DNA of 64,000 nt from Dyadobacter psychrophilus (GTDB lineage: Bacteria; Bacteroidota; Bacteroidia; Cytophagales; Spirosomataceae), in contig NZ_FUZA01000002.1 of assembly GCF_900167945.1 (NCBI RefSeq), positions 620,001-684,000 on the forward strand, written 5' to 3'. The notes below the pieces were generated by a model. That model ran no database searches, was not told the origin of the DNA, and saw nothing but the letters and a program-made list of their open reading frames with translations. This document shows positions 7,424-16,596 of the stretch, in pieces (the first letter of the stretch is position 1; each line of letters opens with the position of its first letter). The position numbers were made by a program, and so were the translations under genes.

Positions 7424-9745
7424 ATGATTTTTAGAGTAAGATTGATTTTGACCATGCTGCTGGCTGGAACGGCTGTCTGTTTCCAGTCCTGCAACAAATC
7501 GTCAGAAAATACGGCTGTTGAAGAAGATATTCCAAAGGAAGTCAGTTACAATTTTGATATTCGCCCGATCCTTTCTGACAAATGCCTGGCCTGTCACGGC
7601 CCTGACGCCAATAAACGCGAGGCAGGATTGCGCCTTGATGTTGCCGAAAATGCATTCAAAGCATTGCAGGAAAATCCCAAAGCACATGCATTGGTAGCGG
7701 GCAAACCCGAACTTTCTCAGGTTTATCTGCGCATTACTACTGCGGACACCGCGCTTCGCATGCCTCCTACAGGCTCTAATCTCAAACTCACCCAGCGGGA
7801 AGTTGACCTCATCGGAAAATGGATTAAGCAAGGCGCCAAATATGAAAAGCACTGGGCTTTTGTAGCGCCCAAAAAGCCTGCTTTGCCAGAGGTTGATAAT
7901 AAGGACTGGCCGAAAAATGAGATCGATTACTTCATTTTGGACAAACAGGAGCAGAAAGGTCTTGAACCCAATGCGGAAGCAGATAAAGAACGACTTCTGA
8001 AACGCCTCAGCCTGGACCTCACCGGCTTGCCGCCTACATTGAAAATGATGGACGAGTTCATGGCGGATAATAGTGCGAACGCCTATGAAAAAATGGTCGA
8101 TCAGTTGCTCAAAAATCCTGCTTACGGCGAAAAAATGGCTATTCACTGGCTGGATCTGGCACGTTACGCAGATTCGCACGGCTACCAGGACGACGGTTAC
8201 CGCACGCAATGGCCCTGGCGGGACTGGGTGATCCATGCATTCAACAAAAACATGCATTATAATGACTTCGTGACGTGGCAGTTAGCGGGTGATTTGTTGC
8301 CAAACAGTTCCAAGGAACAGCTGCTCGCAACAGGTTTTAACAGAAACCATAAGATTACGGAAGAAGGCGGCGTCATTCCGGAAGAATACCGCATTATGTA
8401 CGTAACGGACCGTAATGATCTGTTTGGTAAGGGGTTATTGGGCGTTACACTGGAATGTGCACATTGCCATGACCATAAATACGACCCGTTTTCCCAGAAG
8501 GAATATTATCAAATGTTTGCGTTCTTCAATAATGTGAAGGAAGTGGGGATTGAATCCGTGATCGGCGGACCGGAAACTTATGCCAAGAAACCGCTGATGG
8601 AGATCAGCAATCAGGACGTTAAAGACATTCTGACATTCGTAAATAAGCCGGATACCAACCGTTTGATCGTGTCGGTGATGGGTGACCTGGACACATTGCG
8701 CAAGACGCATATCTTACTAAGAGGTGTTTACGATGCACCGGGCGACGAGGTGCAGCCAGCAACGCCGACTTCCATTTTGCCATTTGATAAAAATTTACCA
8801 AAAAATCGGTTAGGACTTTCAAAATGGCTTTTCGACAAGAGAAATCCTTTGACTTCCCGCGTATATGTGAACATTCTGTGGCAGGAATTCTTTGGAAAAG
8901 GCATTGTTAAAACCTCCGGCGACTTCGGTATGCAAGGCGAGCTTCCGTCACACCCCGCATTGCTGGATTGGCTGGCAACCGATTTTATGGATCATGGCTG
9001 GGACATTAAACGCCTTGTAAAACAAATGGTTACATCTGCTACTTACAAGCAGTCGGCCGTTGTGACGAAAGAGAAGCTAGCCACTGATCCGGACAACATT
9101 CTGCTGGCGCGTGGCCCGCGTTACCGCATTCACGCCGAGTTTATCAAAGATCTCGTGCTTGCAAGCAGCGGCTTGCTCAACAAAACCATTGGCGGTCCAA
9201 GCGTGAAGCCCTATCAACCAGCAGGACTTTGGGAAGGAGCCACATCGGGGCGTGGTTTGCTGTCAGTTTACAACCAGGACCATGGCGGAGCATTGTATCG
9301 TCGCGGCATGTACACATTGATCAAAAGGACCGTTCCGCCGCCGACGATGAGCATCTTTGACGCGAGTAACCGGGATTTGTGCGAAGTAAAACGGTTAAAA
9401 ACCAATACGCCATTGCAGGCACTTGTGATGATGAACGATCCGGCTGTGCTGGAAGCTTCCCGTGTGCTGGCAGCCAAACTGTTACAGGAAAAAACGGAAT
9501 CGAAAGACAAGATCACGAAAGCATTTCGCCTGATCGTCTGTCGCAAACCAAGTGAGAAGGAACTCGACGTGTTGACTGCTTATTATGATAAACAAATCAA
9601 ATCCATCAAGCCCGCAACTGCGGAGAAAATGGTTGCGGTAGGAGAGTATCCGTTGACCAAAAATCTGGATAAAAAGGCGCAGGCAGCATTAATGCGCGTC
9701 ATTTCCACCATTTATAATCTGGAAGAAACCATAACAAAATCTTAA
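7424..9745 (+). CDS. PSD1/planctomycete cytochrome c, DUF1549 and DUF1553 lipoprotein
   Basis: A 773-residue exported protein with leader MIFRVRLILTMLLAGTAVCFQSC and a lipobox Cys near residue 23. Domains in order are: a planctomycete-type cytochrome c (PSD1) with heme site CLACH at residues 54-58, DUF1549 (about 140-350) with HWLDLARYADSHGYQ and a second CxxCH at residues 345-349 (CAHCHDHKYDPF), and DUF1553 (about 455-740) with NRLGLSKWLFD, VNILWQEFFG and the NTPLQALVMMNDP ending. The family is known from Planctomycetes and Verrucomicrobia and is expanded in Dyadobacter-like bacteria; its reaction is not established. It is first in an operon with a DUF1501 protein (32 nt) and another cytochrome protein. 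Confidence 0.9.
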   Translation: MIFRVRLILTMLLAGTAVCFQSCNKSSENTAVEEDIPKEVSYNFDIRPILSDKCLACHGPDANKREAGLRLDVAENAFKALQENPKAHALVAGKPELSQVYLRITTADTALRMPPTGSNLKLTQREVDLIGKWIKQGAKYEKHWAFVAPKKPALPEVDNKDWPKNEIDYFILDKQEQKGLEPNAEADKERLLKRLSLDLTGLPPTLKMMDEFMADNSANAYEKMVDQLLKNPAYGEKMAIHWLDLARYADSHGYQDDGYRTQWPWRDWVIHAFNKNMHYNDFVTWQLAGDLLPNSSKEQLLATGFNRNHKITEEGGVIPEEYRIMYVTDRNDLFGKGLLGVTLECAHCHDHKYDPFSQKEYYQMFAFFNNVKEVGIESVIGGPETYAKKPLMEISNQDVKDILTFVNKPDTNRLIVSVMGDLDTLRKTHILLRGVYDAPGDEVQPATPTSILPFDKNLPKNRLGLSKWLFDKRNPLTSRVYVNILWQEFFGKGIVKTSGDFGMQGELPSHPALLDWLATDFMDHGWDIKRLVKQMVTSATYKQSAVVTKEKLATDPDNILLARGPRYRIHAEFIKDLVLASSGLLNKTIGGPSVKPYQPAGLWEGATSGRGLLSVYNQDHGGALYRRGMYTLIKRTVPPPTMSIFDASNRDLCEVKRLKTNTPLQALVMMNDPAVLEASRVLAAKLLQEKTESKDKITKAFRLIVCRKPSEKELDVLTAYYDKQIKSIKPATAEKMVAVGEYPLTKNLDKKAQAALMRVISTIYNLEETITKS

Positions 9746-9777
9746 AGCCGACAGCGAAAGCTCAAAGCCGGAATAAT

Positions 9778-11232
9778 ATGGAAAAGGAAATATTAGAACA
9801 CGGGTTCAATTTCAACAGAAGGCGTTTTTTGTCTTCCATGAGCCTCGGGATCGGGGGCGTGGCGCTCGGCTCATTATTGATGCCCGACCTGTTGAAAGGC
9901 GGAGGTTTGGAAGAGGAGGGGCTTGCCCCGGGGATTCCGCATTTTGCCCCCAAGGCAAAACGGGTCATTTATATGTTCCAAAACGGCGCTCCGTCGCAGC
10001 AGGAACTGTTTGATTATAAACCTAAGCTTCGCGAAATGCTTGGCAAGGAAATTCCACCTTCGGTGCGCGGAACGCAGCGGCTAACGGGCATGACGGCTAA
10101 CCAGGCATCATTCCCGCTTGTCGGATCATTCGTGGATTTCAAACAATATGGCGATTCGCGCGCGTGGGTGAGTGATTTGATGCCTTATACGGCCAAGATT
10201 GTGAATGATCTGTGTTTTGTAAAATCAATGTATACGGAGGCTATTAATCACGATCCTGCGTTGACATTCCTGCAAACTGGTTCACAACAAGGTAACCGCC
10301 CGAGTATGGGTTCATGGCTGAGCTATGGACTTGGTAATGAGAACAAAAACCTGCCCAATTTCACTGTGCTGCTTTCACGCGGCGTAGGAAATGGTCAGGG
10401 TGTTTATTCCAAATTGTGGTCCAATGGCTTTCTGGATTCTGTGCACCAGGGTGTGCAGTTCAGCAAGGGCGAGGACCCGGTTTTATATCTGCGTGACCCC
10501 GAAGGAATGGACCGCCACGATCGGCGGGATATGCTTGATAACCTTTCGCAGTTGAATGAGCTTTCTTACCAGGAGTTTGGTGACCCGGAAATAACGGCCA
10601 AAATCAAACAGTATGAAATGGCTTACCGCATGCAGACTGCCGTGCCGGAAGTAATGGATCTGTCCAAAGAATCGGACGACATTATCAAGTTATATGGCCC
10701 CGAATGTCTTGTTCCAGGCACTTATGCAGCCAACTGCCTGCTGGCCAGGAAGCTTTCTGAAAATGGGGTGCGGTTTGTGCAGCTTTATCACCAGGGTTGG
10801 GATCAACATGGTAACCTGCCTTTTGAAATAACAAAACAGGCTATGGACGTGGATCAGGCGTCGGCAGCATTGGTAACCGACCTGAAACAGCGCGGATTAC
10901 TGGATGAAACGCTGGTGATCTGGGGCGGGGAATTTGGCCGCACCAGCTACACGCAAGGCAAGCTGACTGCCGATAATTACGGTCGTGACCACCATCCGAG
11001 ATGCTTCACGATCTGGATGGCAGGCGGCGGCATTAAGCCGGGAATGGTGTATGGCGAAACGGATGAGTTGGGTTACAACATTGCCAAAGATCCTGTGCAT
11101 GTGCATGATTTTCAGGCAACTATCCTGCATCAGCTGGGTTTGAATCATGAAAAACTGATTTTCAAACATTTAGGAAGAAGATACCGGCTTACCGATGTTT
11201 CCGGGAAAGTGGTAAAAGACATTATCAGCTAA
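9778..11232 (+). CDS. DUF1501-family Tat-exported protein
   Basis: A 484-residue protein with a twin-arginine leader (NRRRFLSS, residues 13-20, then a hydrophobic GIGGVALGSLLMP stretch). The body matches DUF1501, an alkaline-phosphatase/sulfatase-superfamily fold. It has FQNGAPSQQELFDYKP near the N-terminus, HQGWDQHGNLP in the middle, and IWGGEFGRTSYTQG with GRDHHPRCFTIWMAGGGIKPG as the conserved C-terminal metal-site region. DUF1501 genes are nearly always next to DUF1549/DUF1553 genes, as here. They probably work together on a periplasmic substrate, which is unknown. Confidence 0.92.
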   Translation: MEKEILEHGFNFNRRRFLSSMSLGIGGVALGSLLMPDLLKGGGLEEEGLAPGIPHFAPKAKRVIYMFQNGAPSQQELFDYKPKLREMLGKEIPPSVRGTQRLTGMTANQASFPLVGSFVDFKQYGDSRAWVSDLMPYTAKIVNDLCFVKSMYTEAINHDPALTFLQTGSQQGNRPSMGSWLSYGLGNENKNLPNFTVLLSRGVGNGQGVYSKLWSNGFLDSVHQGVQFSKGEDPVLYLRDPEGMDRHDRRDMLDNLSQLNELSYQEFGDPEITAKIKQYEMAYRMQTAVPEVMDLSKESDDIIKLYGPECLVPGTYAANCLLARKLSENGVRFVQLYHQGWDQHGNLPFEITKQAMDVDQASAALVTDLKQRGLLDETLVIWGGEFGRTSYTQGKLTADNYGRDHHPRCFTIWMAGGGIKPGMVYGETDELGYNIAKDPVHVHDFQATILHQLGLNHEKLIFKHLGRRYRLTDVSGKVVKDIIS

Positions 11233-11277
11233 AATGCCTGGCAGTTATCGATTAATCAATTTATCGGCTAAATTTTA

Positions 11278-13449
11278 ATGCATTTGAGATTCAGGGTTTT
11301 TGCAGAGCAGTTACTGGTTGCCTCTAATATTGTCATTTTATTTTTACTGATCTTCGAAAACAAACTGGTCATTCCCGCCTGGTTACAAACGGTCGGGCGT
11401 ATGCATCCGCTGATCCTGCATTTTCCGATTGTGATCCTGCTTATCGCTATGCTGCTGGAATTTTTCAGGTTCAAGCCGGAATATGCGACCAATCAGTTTT
11501 ACAGGAATTTTCTCCAAAATATGCTGCTGGTAGGCGCGCTTTTCGCCGCCATTACGGTGGTCATGGGCCTGTTTTTATCAAGAGAAGAGGGTTATAGCGG
11601 CGATGTCCTTAATTATCACAAATGGACGGGTGCCGGCATCTTCTTTTTTGCATCATTCATTTATTTTGTCAGGAATACGACCTGGTACAAGGCTCCCGTG
11701 GCGAAGGCTGGCGCTTTCGTAACGGTTGTGGCATTGGTGATGACGGGACATTATGGCGCCGCATTAACCCACGGCAGCAACTTTATCTGGGAGCCGATCG
11801 ATAGCCAAAAAACAATGGCGGCGGTTCCTTTGGAGCAGGCGGTTGTTTTTACAAATGTGATCCGGCCCATTCTGGAACAAAAGTGCACAAGCTGTCACAA
11901 TCCCGATAAGCTGAAAGGCCAGTTGAACATGGCGGATGCAGCGTCATTATTGAAAGGAGGAAAATCGGGGAAATTGTTCGTTGCCGGAAACCCTGAGGTA
12001 AGCTTGCTGCTGAAACGAGTCCATTTGCCGATGGAGGACAAAAAGCACATGCCGCCAACAGGTAAGGCGCAGCTTACATTGCAGGAAATTGCTTTGCTAA
12101 CGCTTTGGGTCAAAAAGAATGCGGATTTCAAGAAAAAGCTGACAGAATTGCCCGCAACTGATTCATTAAGAATCGTTGCAACAGCATATTTGAAGCCCGT
12201 TGAGCAGGAAATAGCATATAATTTTGATGCCGCTGATGAGGAAACAGTTGCCAAACTGAACACGGACTACCGCACAATATTGCCGCTTGCAAGAGAATCT
12301 CCCGCCCTGGCCGTAAACATTTACAACAGCGCAACCTATGACGTTAAGCAGTTGAATGAGTTAGAGACAATAAAAAAGCAGGTTATATCGCTGAATTTGA
12401 ATAAAATGCCTGTTAAAGATGCTGATTTAAAAAGCATTACCGAATTTGAAAACCTTCGCAGGCTGGACCTCAATTTTACCGATGTCACAGCCAATGGTTT
12501 GAAGACATTGGCCTCATTAAAACATTTGCAAAACCTCACATTGTCGGGCACAAAAGTTGATTTTAATGATATGAAAGCATTATTACCCGAACTCAAACCA
12601 CTTAAAACGGTTGCCGTTTGGGATACAAAACTGACCGCGACGGACGTACAGAATCTTCAAAATGCAAACAAGAACATTGAGATCATTGGCGGATTTAAAG
12701 ATGACGGGAAAAACCCTTTGAAGCTGAACCCGCCGCAAGTAAAAAACAGCTCCACGATCTTTGCCCGGTCACTCAACCTGGAACTTCGCCACCCGATCAA
12801 AAACGTGGATATCCGTTACACGACCGATGGCTCGGAGCCGGACAGCATCAAGTCGCCTTTATTTGACAAAATGCTCGTTACCAAAAGCGGGACTATTAAA
12901 GCAAAAGCATATAAAGAAGGCTGGTATGGAAGCGATCTGGCCACATTTGACTTTTTCAAAAGTGCTTATAACCCTGATAGTGTTAACCTGCTCGCACCGC
13001 TGAACCGGGTGCATCAGGCGGAGGGTGCGAAGACATTTTTTGACCATAAATTGGGTGTTATCGGAGCTAATAATCCCGCCTGGGCTAATAACTGGGCGGG
13101 CGTTAGGGACAATGACATGGCTTTTATATCAGAATTCAAAAAACCGATCCTGATCTCGTCACTCGGCGTGCATTATATGGTGGAAGAAGACACCGGCATT
13201 TTTCCTCCCGAATCCATAGAAATCTGGGGCGGCGAGAATGCGCAAAGCCTGAAATTATTAACCAAATTCAAGGCTGGAATGCCGAAAAAAGGGGATAGGC
13301 CAAGTTTGCAAACGGTGGAATGGACATTCAAGCCGCAAAGCGTTTCGTACCTGAAAATCATTGCCAAACCTCTAAGCAAAATCCCGGAATGGCACAGAAG
13401 CAAAGGCAATAAGGCCCTGCTATTGGTGGATGAAATGTTCCTTAATTAA
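11278..13449 (+). CDS. Membrane-anchored cytochrome c with DUF2231-like region, leucine-rich and chitobiase-like C-terminal domains
   Basis: A 723-residue multidomain protein. Residues 1-165 hold about five membrane helices, including a DUF2231-like MHPLILHFPIVILLIAMLLE. A planctomycete cytochrome c follows, with CTSCH at residues 203-207. Residues about 370-470 read as leucine-rich repeats (LRRLDLNFTDVTANGLKTLA and relatives). About 495-560 is a chitobiase/FN3-associated module with YTTDGSEPD and GTIKAKAYKEGW. The end looks like a discoidin (F5/8 C) type beta-sandwich. It is the third gene of the cytochrome/DUF1501 operon, 45 nt after the second, and could pass electrons from the operon's periplasmic reaction to the membrane. 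Confidence 0.85.
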   Translation: MHLRFRVFAEQLLVASNIVILFLLIFENKLVIPAWLQTVGRMHPLILHFPIVILLIAMLLEFFRFKPEYATNQFYRNFLQNMLLVGALFAAITVVMGLFLSREEGYSGDVLNYHKWTGAGIFFFASFIYFVRNTTWYKAPVAKAGAFVTVVALVMTGHYGAALTHGSNFIWEPIDSQKTMAAVPLEQAVVFTNVIRPILEQKCTSCHNPDKLKGQLNMADAASLLKGGKSGKLFVAGNPEVSLLLKRVHLPMEDKKHMPPTGKAQLTLQEIALLTLWVKKNADFKKKLTELPATDSLRIVATAYLKPVEQEIAYNFDAADEETVAKLNTDYRTILPLARESPALAVNIYNSATYDVKQLNELETIKKQVISLNLNKMPVKDADLKSITEFENLRRLDLNFTDVTANGLKTLASLKHLQNLTLSGTKVDFNDMKALLPELKPLKTVAVWDTKLTATDVQNLQNANKNIEIIGGFKDDGKNPLKLNPPQVKNSSTIFARSLNLELRHPIKNVDIRYTTDGSEPDSIKSPLFDKMLVTKSGTIKAKAYKEGWYGSDLATFDFFKSAYNPDSVNLLAPLNRVHQAEGAKTFFDHKLGVIGANNPAWANNWAGVRDNDMAFISEFKKPILISSLGVHYMVEEDTGIFPPESIEIWGGENAQSLKLLTKFKAGMPKKGDRPSLQTVEWTFKPQSVSYLKIIAKPLSKIPEWHRSKGNKALLLVDEMFLN

Positions 13450-13457
13450 TCCAATAA

Positions 13458-14636
13458 TCAACTTTTAGAGACGCGCCTGAGCATTTCAGCACACGCACGG
13501 GAATTGTGATAGGGACATTTCCAAAAATTGATCTTGTCGCCCTTCACCGGCGTGCCGTCTGCCTTCACAGTGCCGTACCATTCGCCTTTTTCGTGGTCTA
13601 CGAATTTATCTACAATGTAATCCCAGCTGCGTTCGGCCTTCACTTTATATTGCTCGTCCTTAGTAAGCTGGTATGCATTGTAAAACCCGACCATTTGTTC
13701 GGCCAAAACCCACCAGGATCTGTCGGTCTGCAAATGTTTGGTCGCAGGGTCATATTCATAATTAAGCGCGCCGTCCGCTGCTAAGCCTTTGCTGGCCGAA
13801 TCGGCCATGGCGATAGACACTTTTTTCAGCTTTTCTATCAGGCGTTCGTCATGCAGAATTTCAGCCGTTTCGAACAAAAGCCATGATGCTTCAATGTCGT
13901 GTCCGTAGGAGATAATGTGATCTTTTGGCTTCCATTTTTCGTCGAAAAACAACTCCATGCTGTTGGTTTGCGGATTTACGATACGTGTAATAATCGCTTC
14001 CAGCATGTCGGACGTTTGTTTTTTCAGTTTCGGGTCCGGCCATACGCTGTACAAATTGGCATAGGCTTCAACCAAATGTAAATGCGTGTTCATGCTCTTG
14101 ATCCATGGACTTTTATTCAGAATATAATCATCCGTTTCGGACCAGTCTCGAGCAAATGCTTCCCTATAACCGCCATTAACCGCGTCAAATGCGTATTTTT
14201 CGATAACATTGAAGAGTTCTTTGGCTTTGTCCAACGCCGGCTGATAGTGCGTAACGCGATAATACTCGCTCAGTCCATACATTGCAAATGCATTGCCGTA
14301 AATCTGTTTTTTGGTTTCAAGTGGCGTACCATCCGCTTTTACAGACCAATAAACACCGCCGTGCTCAGGGTCGAAGAAATGTTTTACCAGTTGCTGATAA
14401 GCGCGGTCGGCCAATGTCAGATATTTTGCTTCTTTAAAAATCCGGTGTGCAAGAGAATAGGTCCACAAGATCCGGCCAGTCAAAACCACAGAGCGTTCAG
14501 AATCCTTCACAGCCTGATTCTCATAGTTCACACGGCCATAAAATCCGCCTTTATCGGGATCAGGGCCGTATTTTTCCCAGTAAGTCAGGATGCTGAGTAG
14601 TTCTTTCTTGAATGCTTCGGGCGTAAATTCAGCCAT
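13458..14636 (-). CDS. AGE-family epimerase/isomerase, probably cellobiose 2-epimerase-like
   Basis: A 392-residue (alpha/alpha)6-barrel protein of the N-acylglucosamine 2-epimerase family. Visible blocks are GGFYGRVNYENQAV, RSVVLTGRILWTYSLAHR, DPEHGGVYWSVKADGTP (characteristic of cellobiose 2-epimerases), YGNAFAMYGLSEYYR, HLHLVEAYANLY, SYGHDIEASWLLFETAE with the catalytic His, and WWVLAEQMVGFYNAY. Cellobiose 2-epimerases interconvert a reducing-end glucose and mannose in beta-1,4-disaccharides in the cytoplasm. No signal peptide is present. The stop is 8 nt from the end of the convergent cytochrome operon. Confidence 0.88.
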   Translation of the reverse strand: MAEFTPEAFKKELLSILTYWEKYGPDPDKGGFYGRVNYENQAVKDSERSVVLTGRILWTYSLAHRIFKEAKYLTLADRAYQQLVKHFFDPEHGGVYWSVKADGTPLETKKQIYGNAFAMYGLSEYYRVTHYQPALDKAKELFNVIEKYAFDAVNGGYREAFARDWSETDDYILNKSPWIKSMNTHLHLVEAYANLYSVWPDPKLKKQTSDMLEAIITRIVNPQTNSMELFFDEKWKPKDHIISYGHDIEASWLLFETAEILHDERLIEKLKKVSIAMADSASKGLAADGALNYEYDPATKHLQTDRSWWVLAEQMVGFYNAYQLTKDEQYKVKAERSWDYIVDKFVDHEKGEWYGTVKADGTPVKGDKINFWKCPYHNSRACAEMLRRVSKS

Positions 14637-14710
14637 GTTCCAATTCGTTTTTTAGAAAAAGGATCCGCTCAACAATTCATACTTATTCGCTTTTTGAGCA
14701 AATAGGACAT

Positions 14711-14742
14711 AAAAAAACCGGGCAATGCGGTTGTCCGGTTTT
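14711..14742 (-). terminator. Terminator after the acidic protein gene
   Basis: A 12-bp stem with one wobble pair (14714-14725 with 14731-14742) reads on the minus strand into a T-run (the A-run at 14711-14717), about 20 nt after the stop at 14763. Confidence 0.7.
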
Positions 14743-14762
14743 GGTGAATATGTCTGAGGAGA

Positions 14763-15092
14763 CTAGTCGCCCTGATTTTCTTCCAGGCTGTCGTGATTAT
14801 CCCCGCCGATGCTGTAATAGTTGTTTTCTTCGTCTTCTCTGCCGATCATTTCGTCGTCATCGTCATATTCTGATCCGGGAACGTCCAGGTCATCACCTAC
14901 CAGATCATCGTCGAAGGATTTTTCATTCCAGTCATCCGATTCCAGTTCAATTTCACTTTTTACTTTCGAAATGTCTTCCGGATCAATGTCACTATCGATT
15001 AAGCCCTGACGAAAAATGTCTTCTTCCGCGGGATAATTTCCTGGCAAATCGTCGTCAAACAAGTCATCGTCATCATCATCGTATGGATTCAT
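14763..15092 (-). CDS. Small, extremely acidic cytoplasmic protein
   Basis: A 109-residue protein with no signal peptide, no Cys and long Asp/Glu runs at both ends (YDDDDDDLFDDD near the start, EYDDDDEM near residue 80). A more ordinary central patch, AEEDIFRQGLIDSDIDPEDISKVKSEIE, looks like the conserved part. It resembles a small acidic protein I associate with Spirosomataceae but cannot name. It may be disordered and bind a basic or metal partner. It is preceded by a divergent promoter region and followed by its own terminator, so it is a single-gene transcript. Confidence 0.7.
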   Translation of the reverse strand: MNPYDDDDDDLFDDDLPGNYPAEEDIFRQGLIDSDIDPEDISKVKSEIELESDDWNEKSFDDDLVGDDLDVPGSEYDDDDEMIGREDEENNYYSIGGDNHDSLEENQGD

Positions 15093-15310
15093 AGCTTAAA
15101 AATTTATTGGTTTGCTAGTTATCAGTGAGGTTTTTTCCTTCCACGTTTCAAAGATGTTAAAAAAAATCATTCCAATTTACATTTATACAAGGAAAATTGA
15201 AGCGGCTCAACAAGTAATAAACTTTCGGTCGAATGCTTTCTAATATAGCTACGAATGTAACCCGCCCAGCGGCTTACATTTTATTTATTTAACTCTTTAT
15301 AACTCATTAC

Positions 15311-16594
15311 ATGAGCAGCAATTTATCAAAAATCAAAGGGACATTTTTAGCATTAGCGGGCGCCACCGGCCTGTTTGCTTACACGAATGTTCCCGTCAAT
15401 CCTCCAACGTCTGGCAACAAAAAATTTCCTATTGAAGCAAGCGATCTCAAATTGCCCGCAGGCTTTTCAGCGAAGATCCTGGCTACGGACCTGGGCTCCA
15501 CGCGGCATATGGTCATCGGCAAAAACGGTGATATGTATGTGAAGCTTTCCAAACTGAAAGACGGAAAAGGAATTTATCACATTAAGGATACAAACGGCGA
15601 CGGCGAAATCGAGGCCAAAACGCTTTTTGGTGACTATCCCGGAACGGGCATTGCGATCAAAAACGGCTATTTGTACAGTTCTTCAAATAAGGGCGTTTTC
15701 CGCTATAAGCTCAACGAAAAGGAAGAAATTGTTGATTTTGAAAAACCTGAAAAGATCATTGAAGGACTAACGGATCACGGCCGGGACAATGCCAAACCGA
15801 TCGCCCTGGATAATAATGGCAACATTTACGTCACGGTGGGTTCATATAATGACAACTGCCGCGAGGCGGGATCGGGCAAAGGCATGTCGCCATGCAGCAT
15901 TCTGGATTCGGCGGGCGGCGTCTGGAAATTCAAAGCAGATAAAGCAGGGCAGACATTCTCGGACGGCGTTCGTTACGCAACGGGCGTGAAAAATGCGGTA
16001 GGCATTAATTGGGATGAAAAAACCAATGCGCTGTATGTAACGGTGCACGGCAGAGGCAAGTTTGACGACTTTTACCCTCAATACTATACGCCGAAGCAAA
16101 GTGCTGAACTTCCTGCGGAAACGCTTTACAAATTGAAAGAAGGTGACGATGCCGGCTGGCCATACATTTACTACGATCATTTTCAGAACAAGAAGATCCT
16201 TGCTCCAGAATATGGAGGTGACGGCAAAAAAACTGCAGGTGAAAAAGCAATCAATCCTTTGGTCGCATTTCCAGCCCATCTTGGACCCAACGCGATCATG
16301 TTTTATACGGGGAATATGTTTCCTGCGAAATACAAAAATGGCGCATTCATTGCTTTTCATAGCCAGTCATCAGAGTTGAAAAAGGGCTATATGGTTGCAT
16401 TTGTGCCTTTTGTGAATGGTAAGGCTGGTAAATGGGAGATTTTTGCTGATAATTTCGCTGGAACGGACCTCGTTAAACCAACCGGCCCGATCCAGCATCG
16501 GCCTTGCGGCCTCGCACAAGGCCCCGACGGCGCACTTTACGTGACCGACGATCTGAACGGCACAATTTTCAAAATCGATTACAAGAAGAAATAA
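15311..16594 (+). CDS. Sorbosone dehydrogenase-like (PQQ-type) beta-propeller protein
   Basis: A 427-residue exported protein with leader SKIKGTFLALAGATGLFAYT. The body has the repeated blades of the soluble glucose/sorbosone dehydrogenase fold: LPAGFSAKILATDLGSTRHM, DTNGDGEIEAKTLFGD, GRDNAKPIALDNNGNIYVTVG, YATGVKNAVGINWDEKTNALYVTVHG, and the ending QHRPCGLAQGPDGALYVTDD. Relatives use PQQ to oxidise sugars in the periplasm, but a propeller can be present without PQQ. The gene stands alone and its stop is only 2 nt from the convergent SDR gene. Confidence 0.82.
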   Translation: MSSNLSKIKGTFLALAGATGLFAYTNVPVNPPTSGNKKFPIEASDLKLPAGFSAKILATDLGSTRHMVIGKNGDMYVKLSKLKDGKGIYHIKDTNGDGEIEAKTLFGDYPGTGIAIKNGYLYSSSNKGVFRYKLNEKEEIVDFEKPEKIIEGLTDHGRDNAKPIALDNNGNIYVTVGSYNDNCREAGSGKGMSPCSILDSAGGVWKFKADKAGQTFSDGVRYATGVKNAVGINWDEKTNALYVTVHGRGKFDDFYPQYYTPKQSAELPAETLYKLKEGDDAGWPYIYYDHFQNKKILAPEYGGDGKKTAGEKAINPLVAFPAHLGPNAIMFYTGNMFPAKYKNGAFIAFHSQSSELKKGYMVAFVPFVNGKAGKWEIFADNFAGTDLVKPTGPIQHRPCGLAQGPDGALYVTDDLNGTIFKIDYKKK

Positions 16595-16596
16595 TT

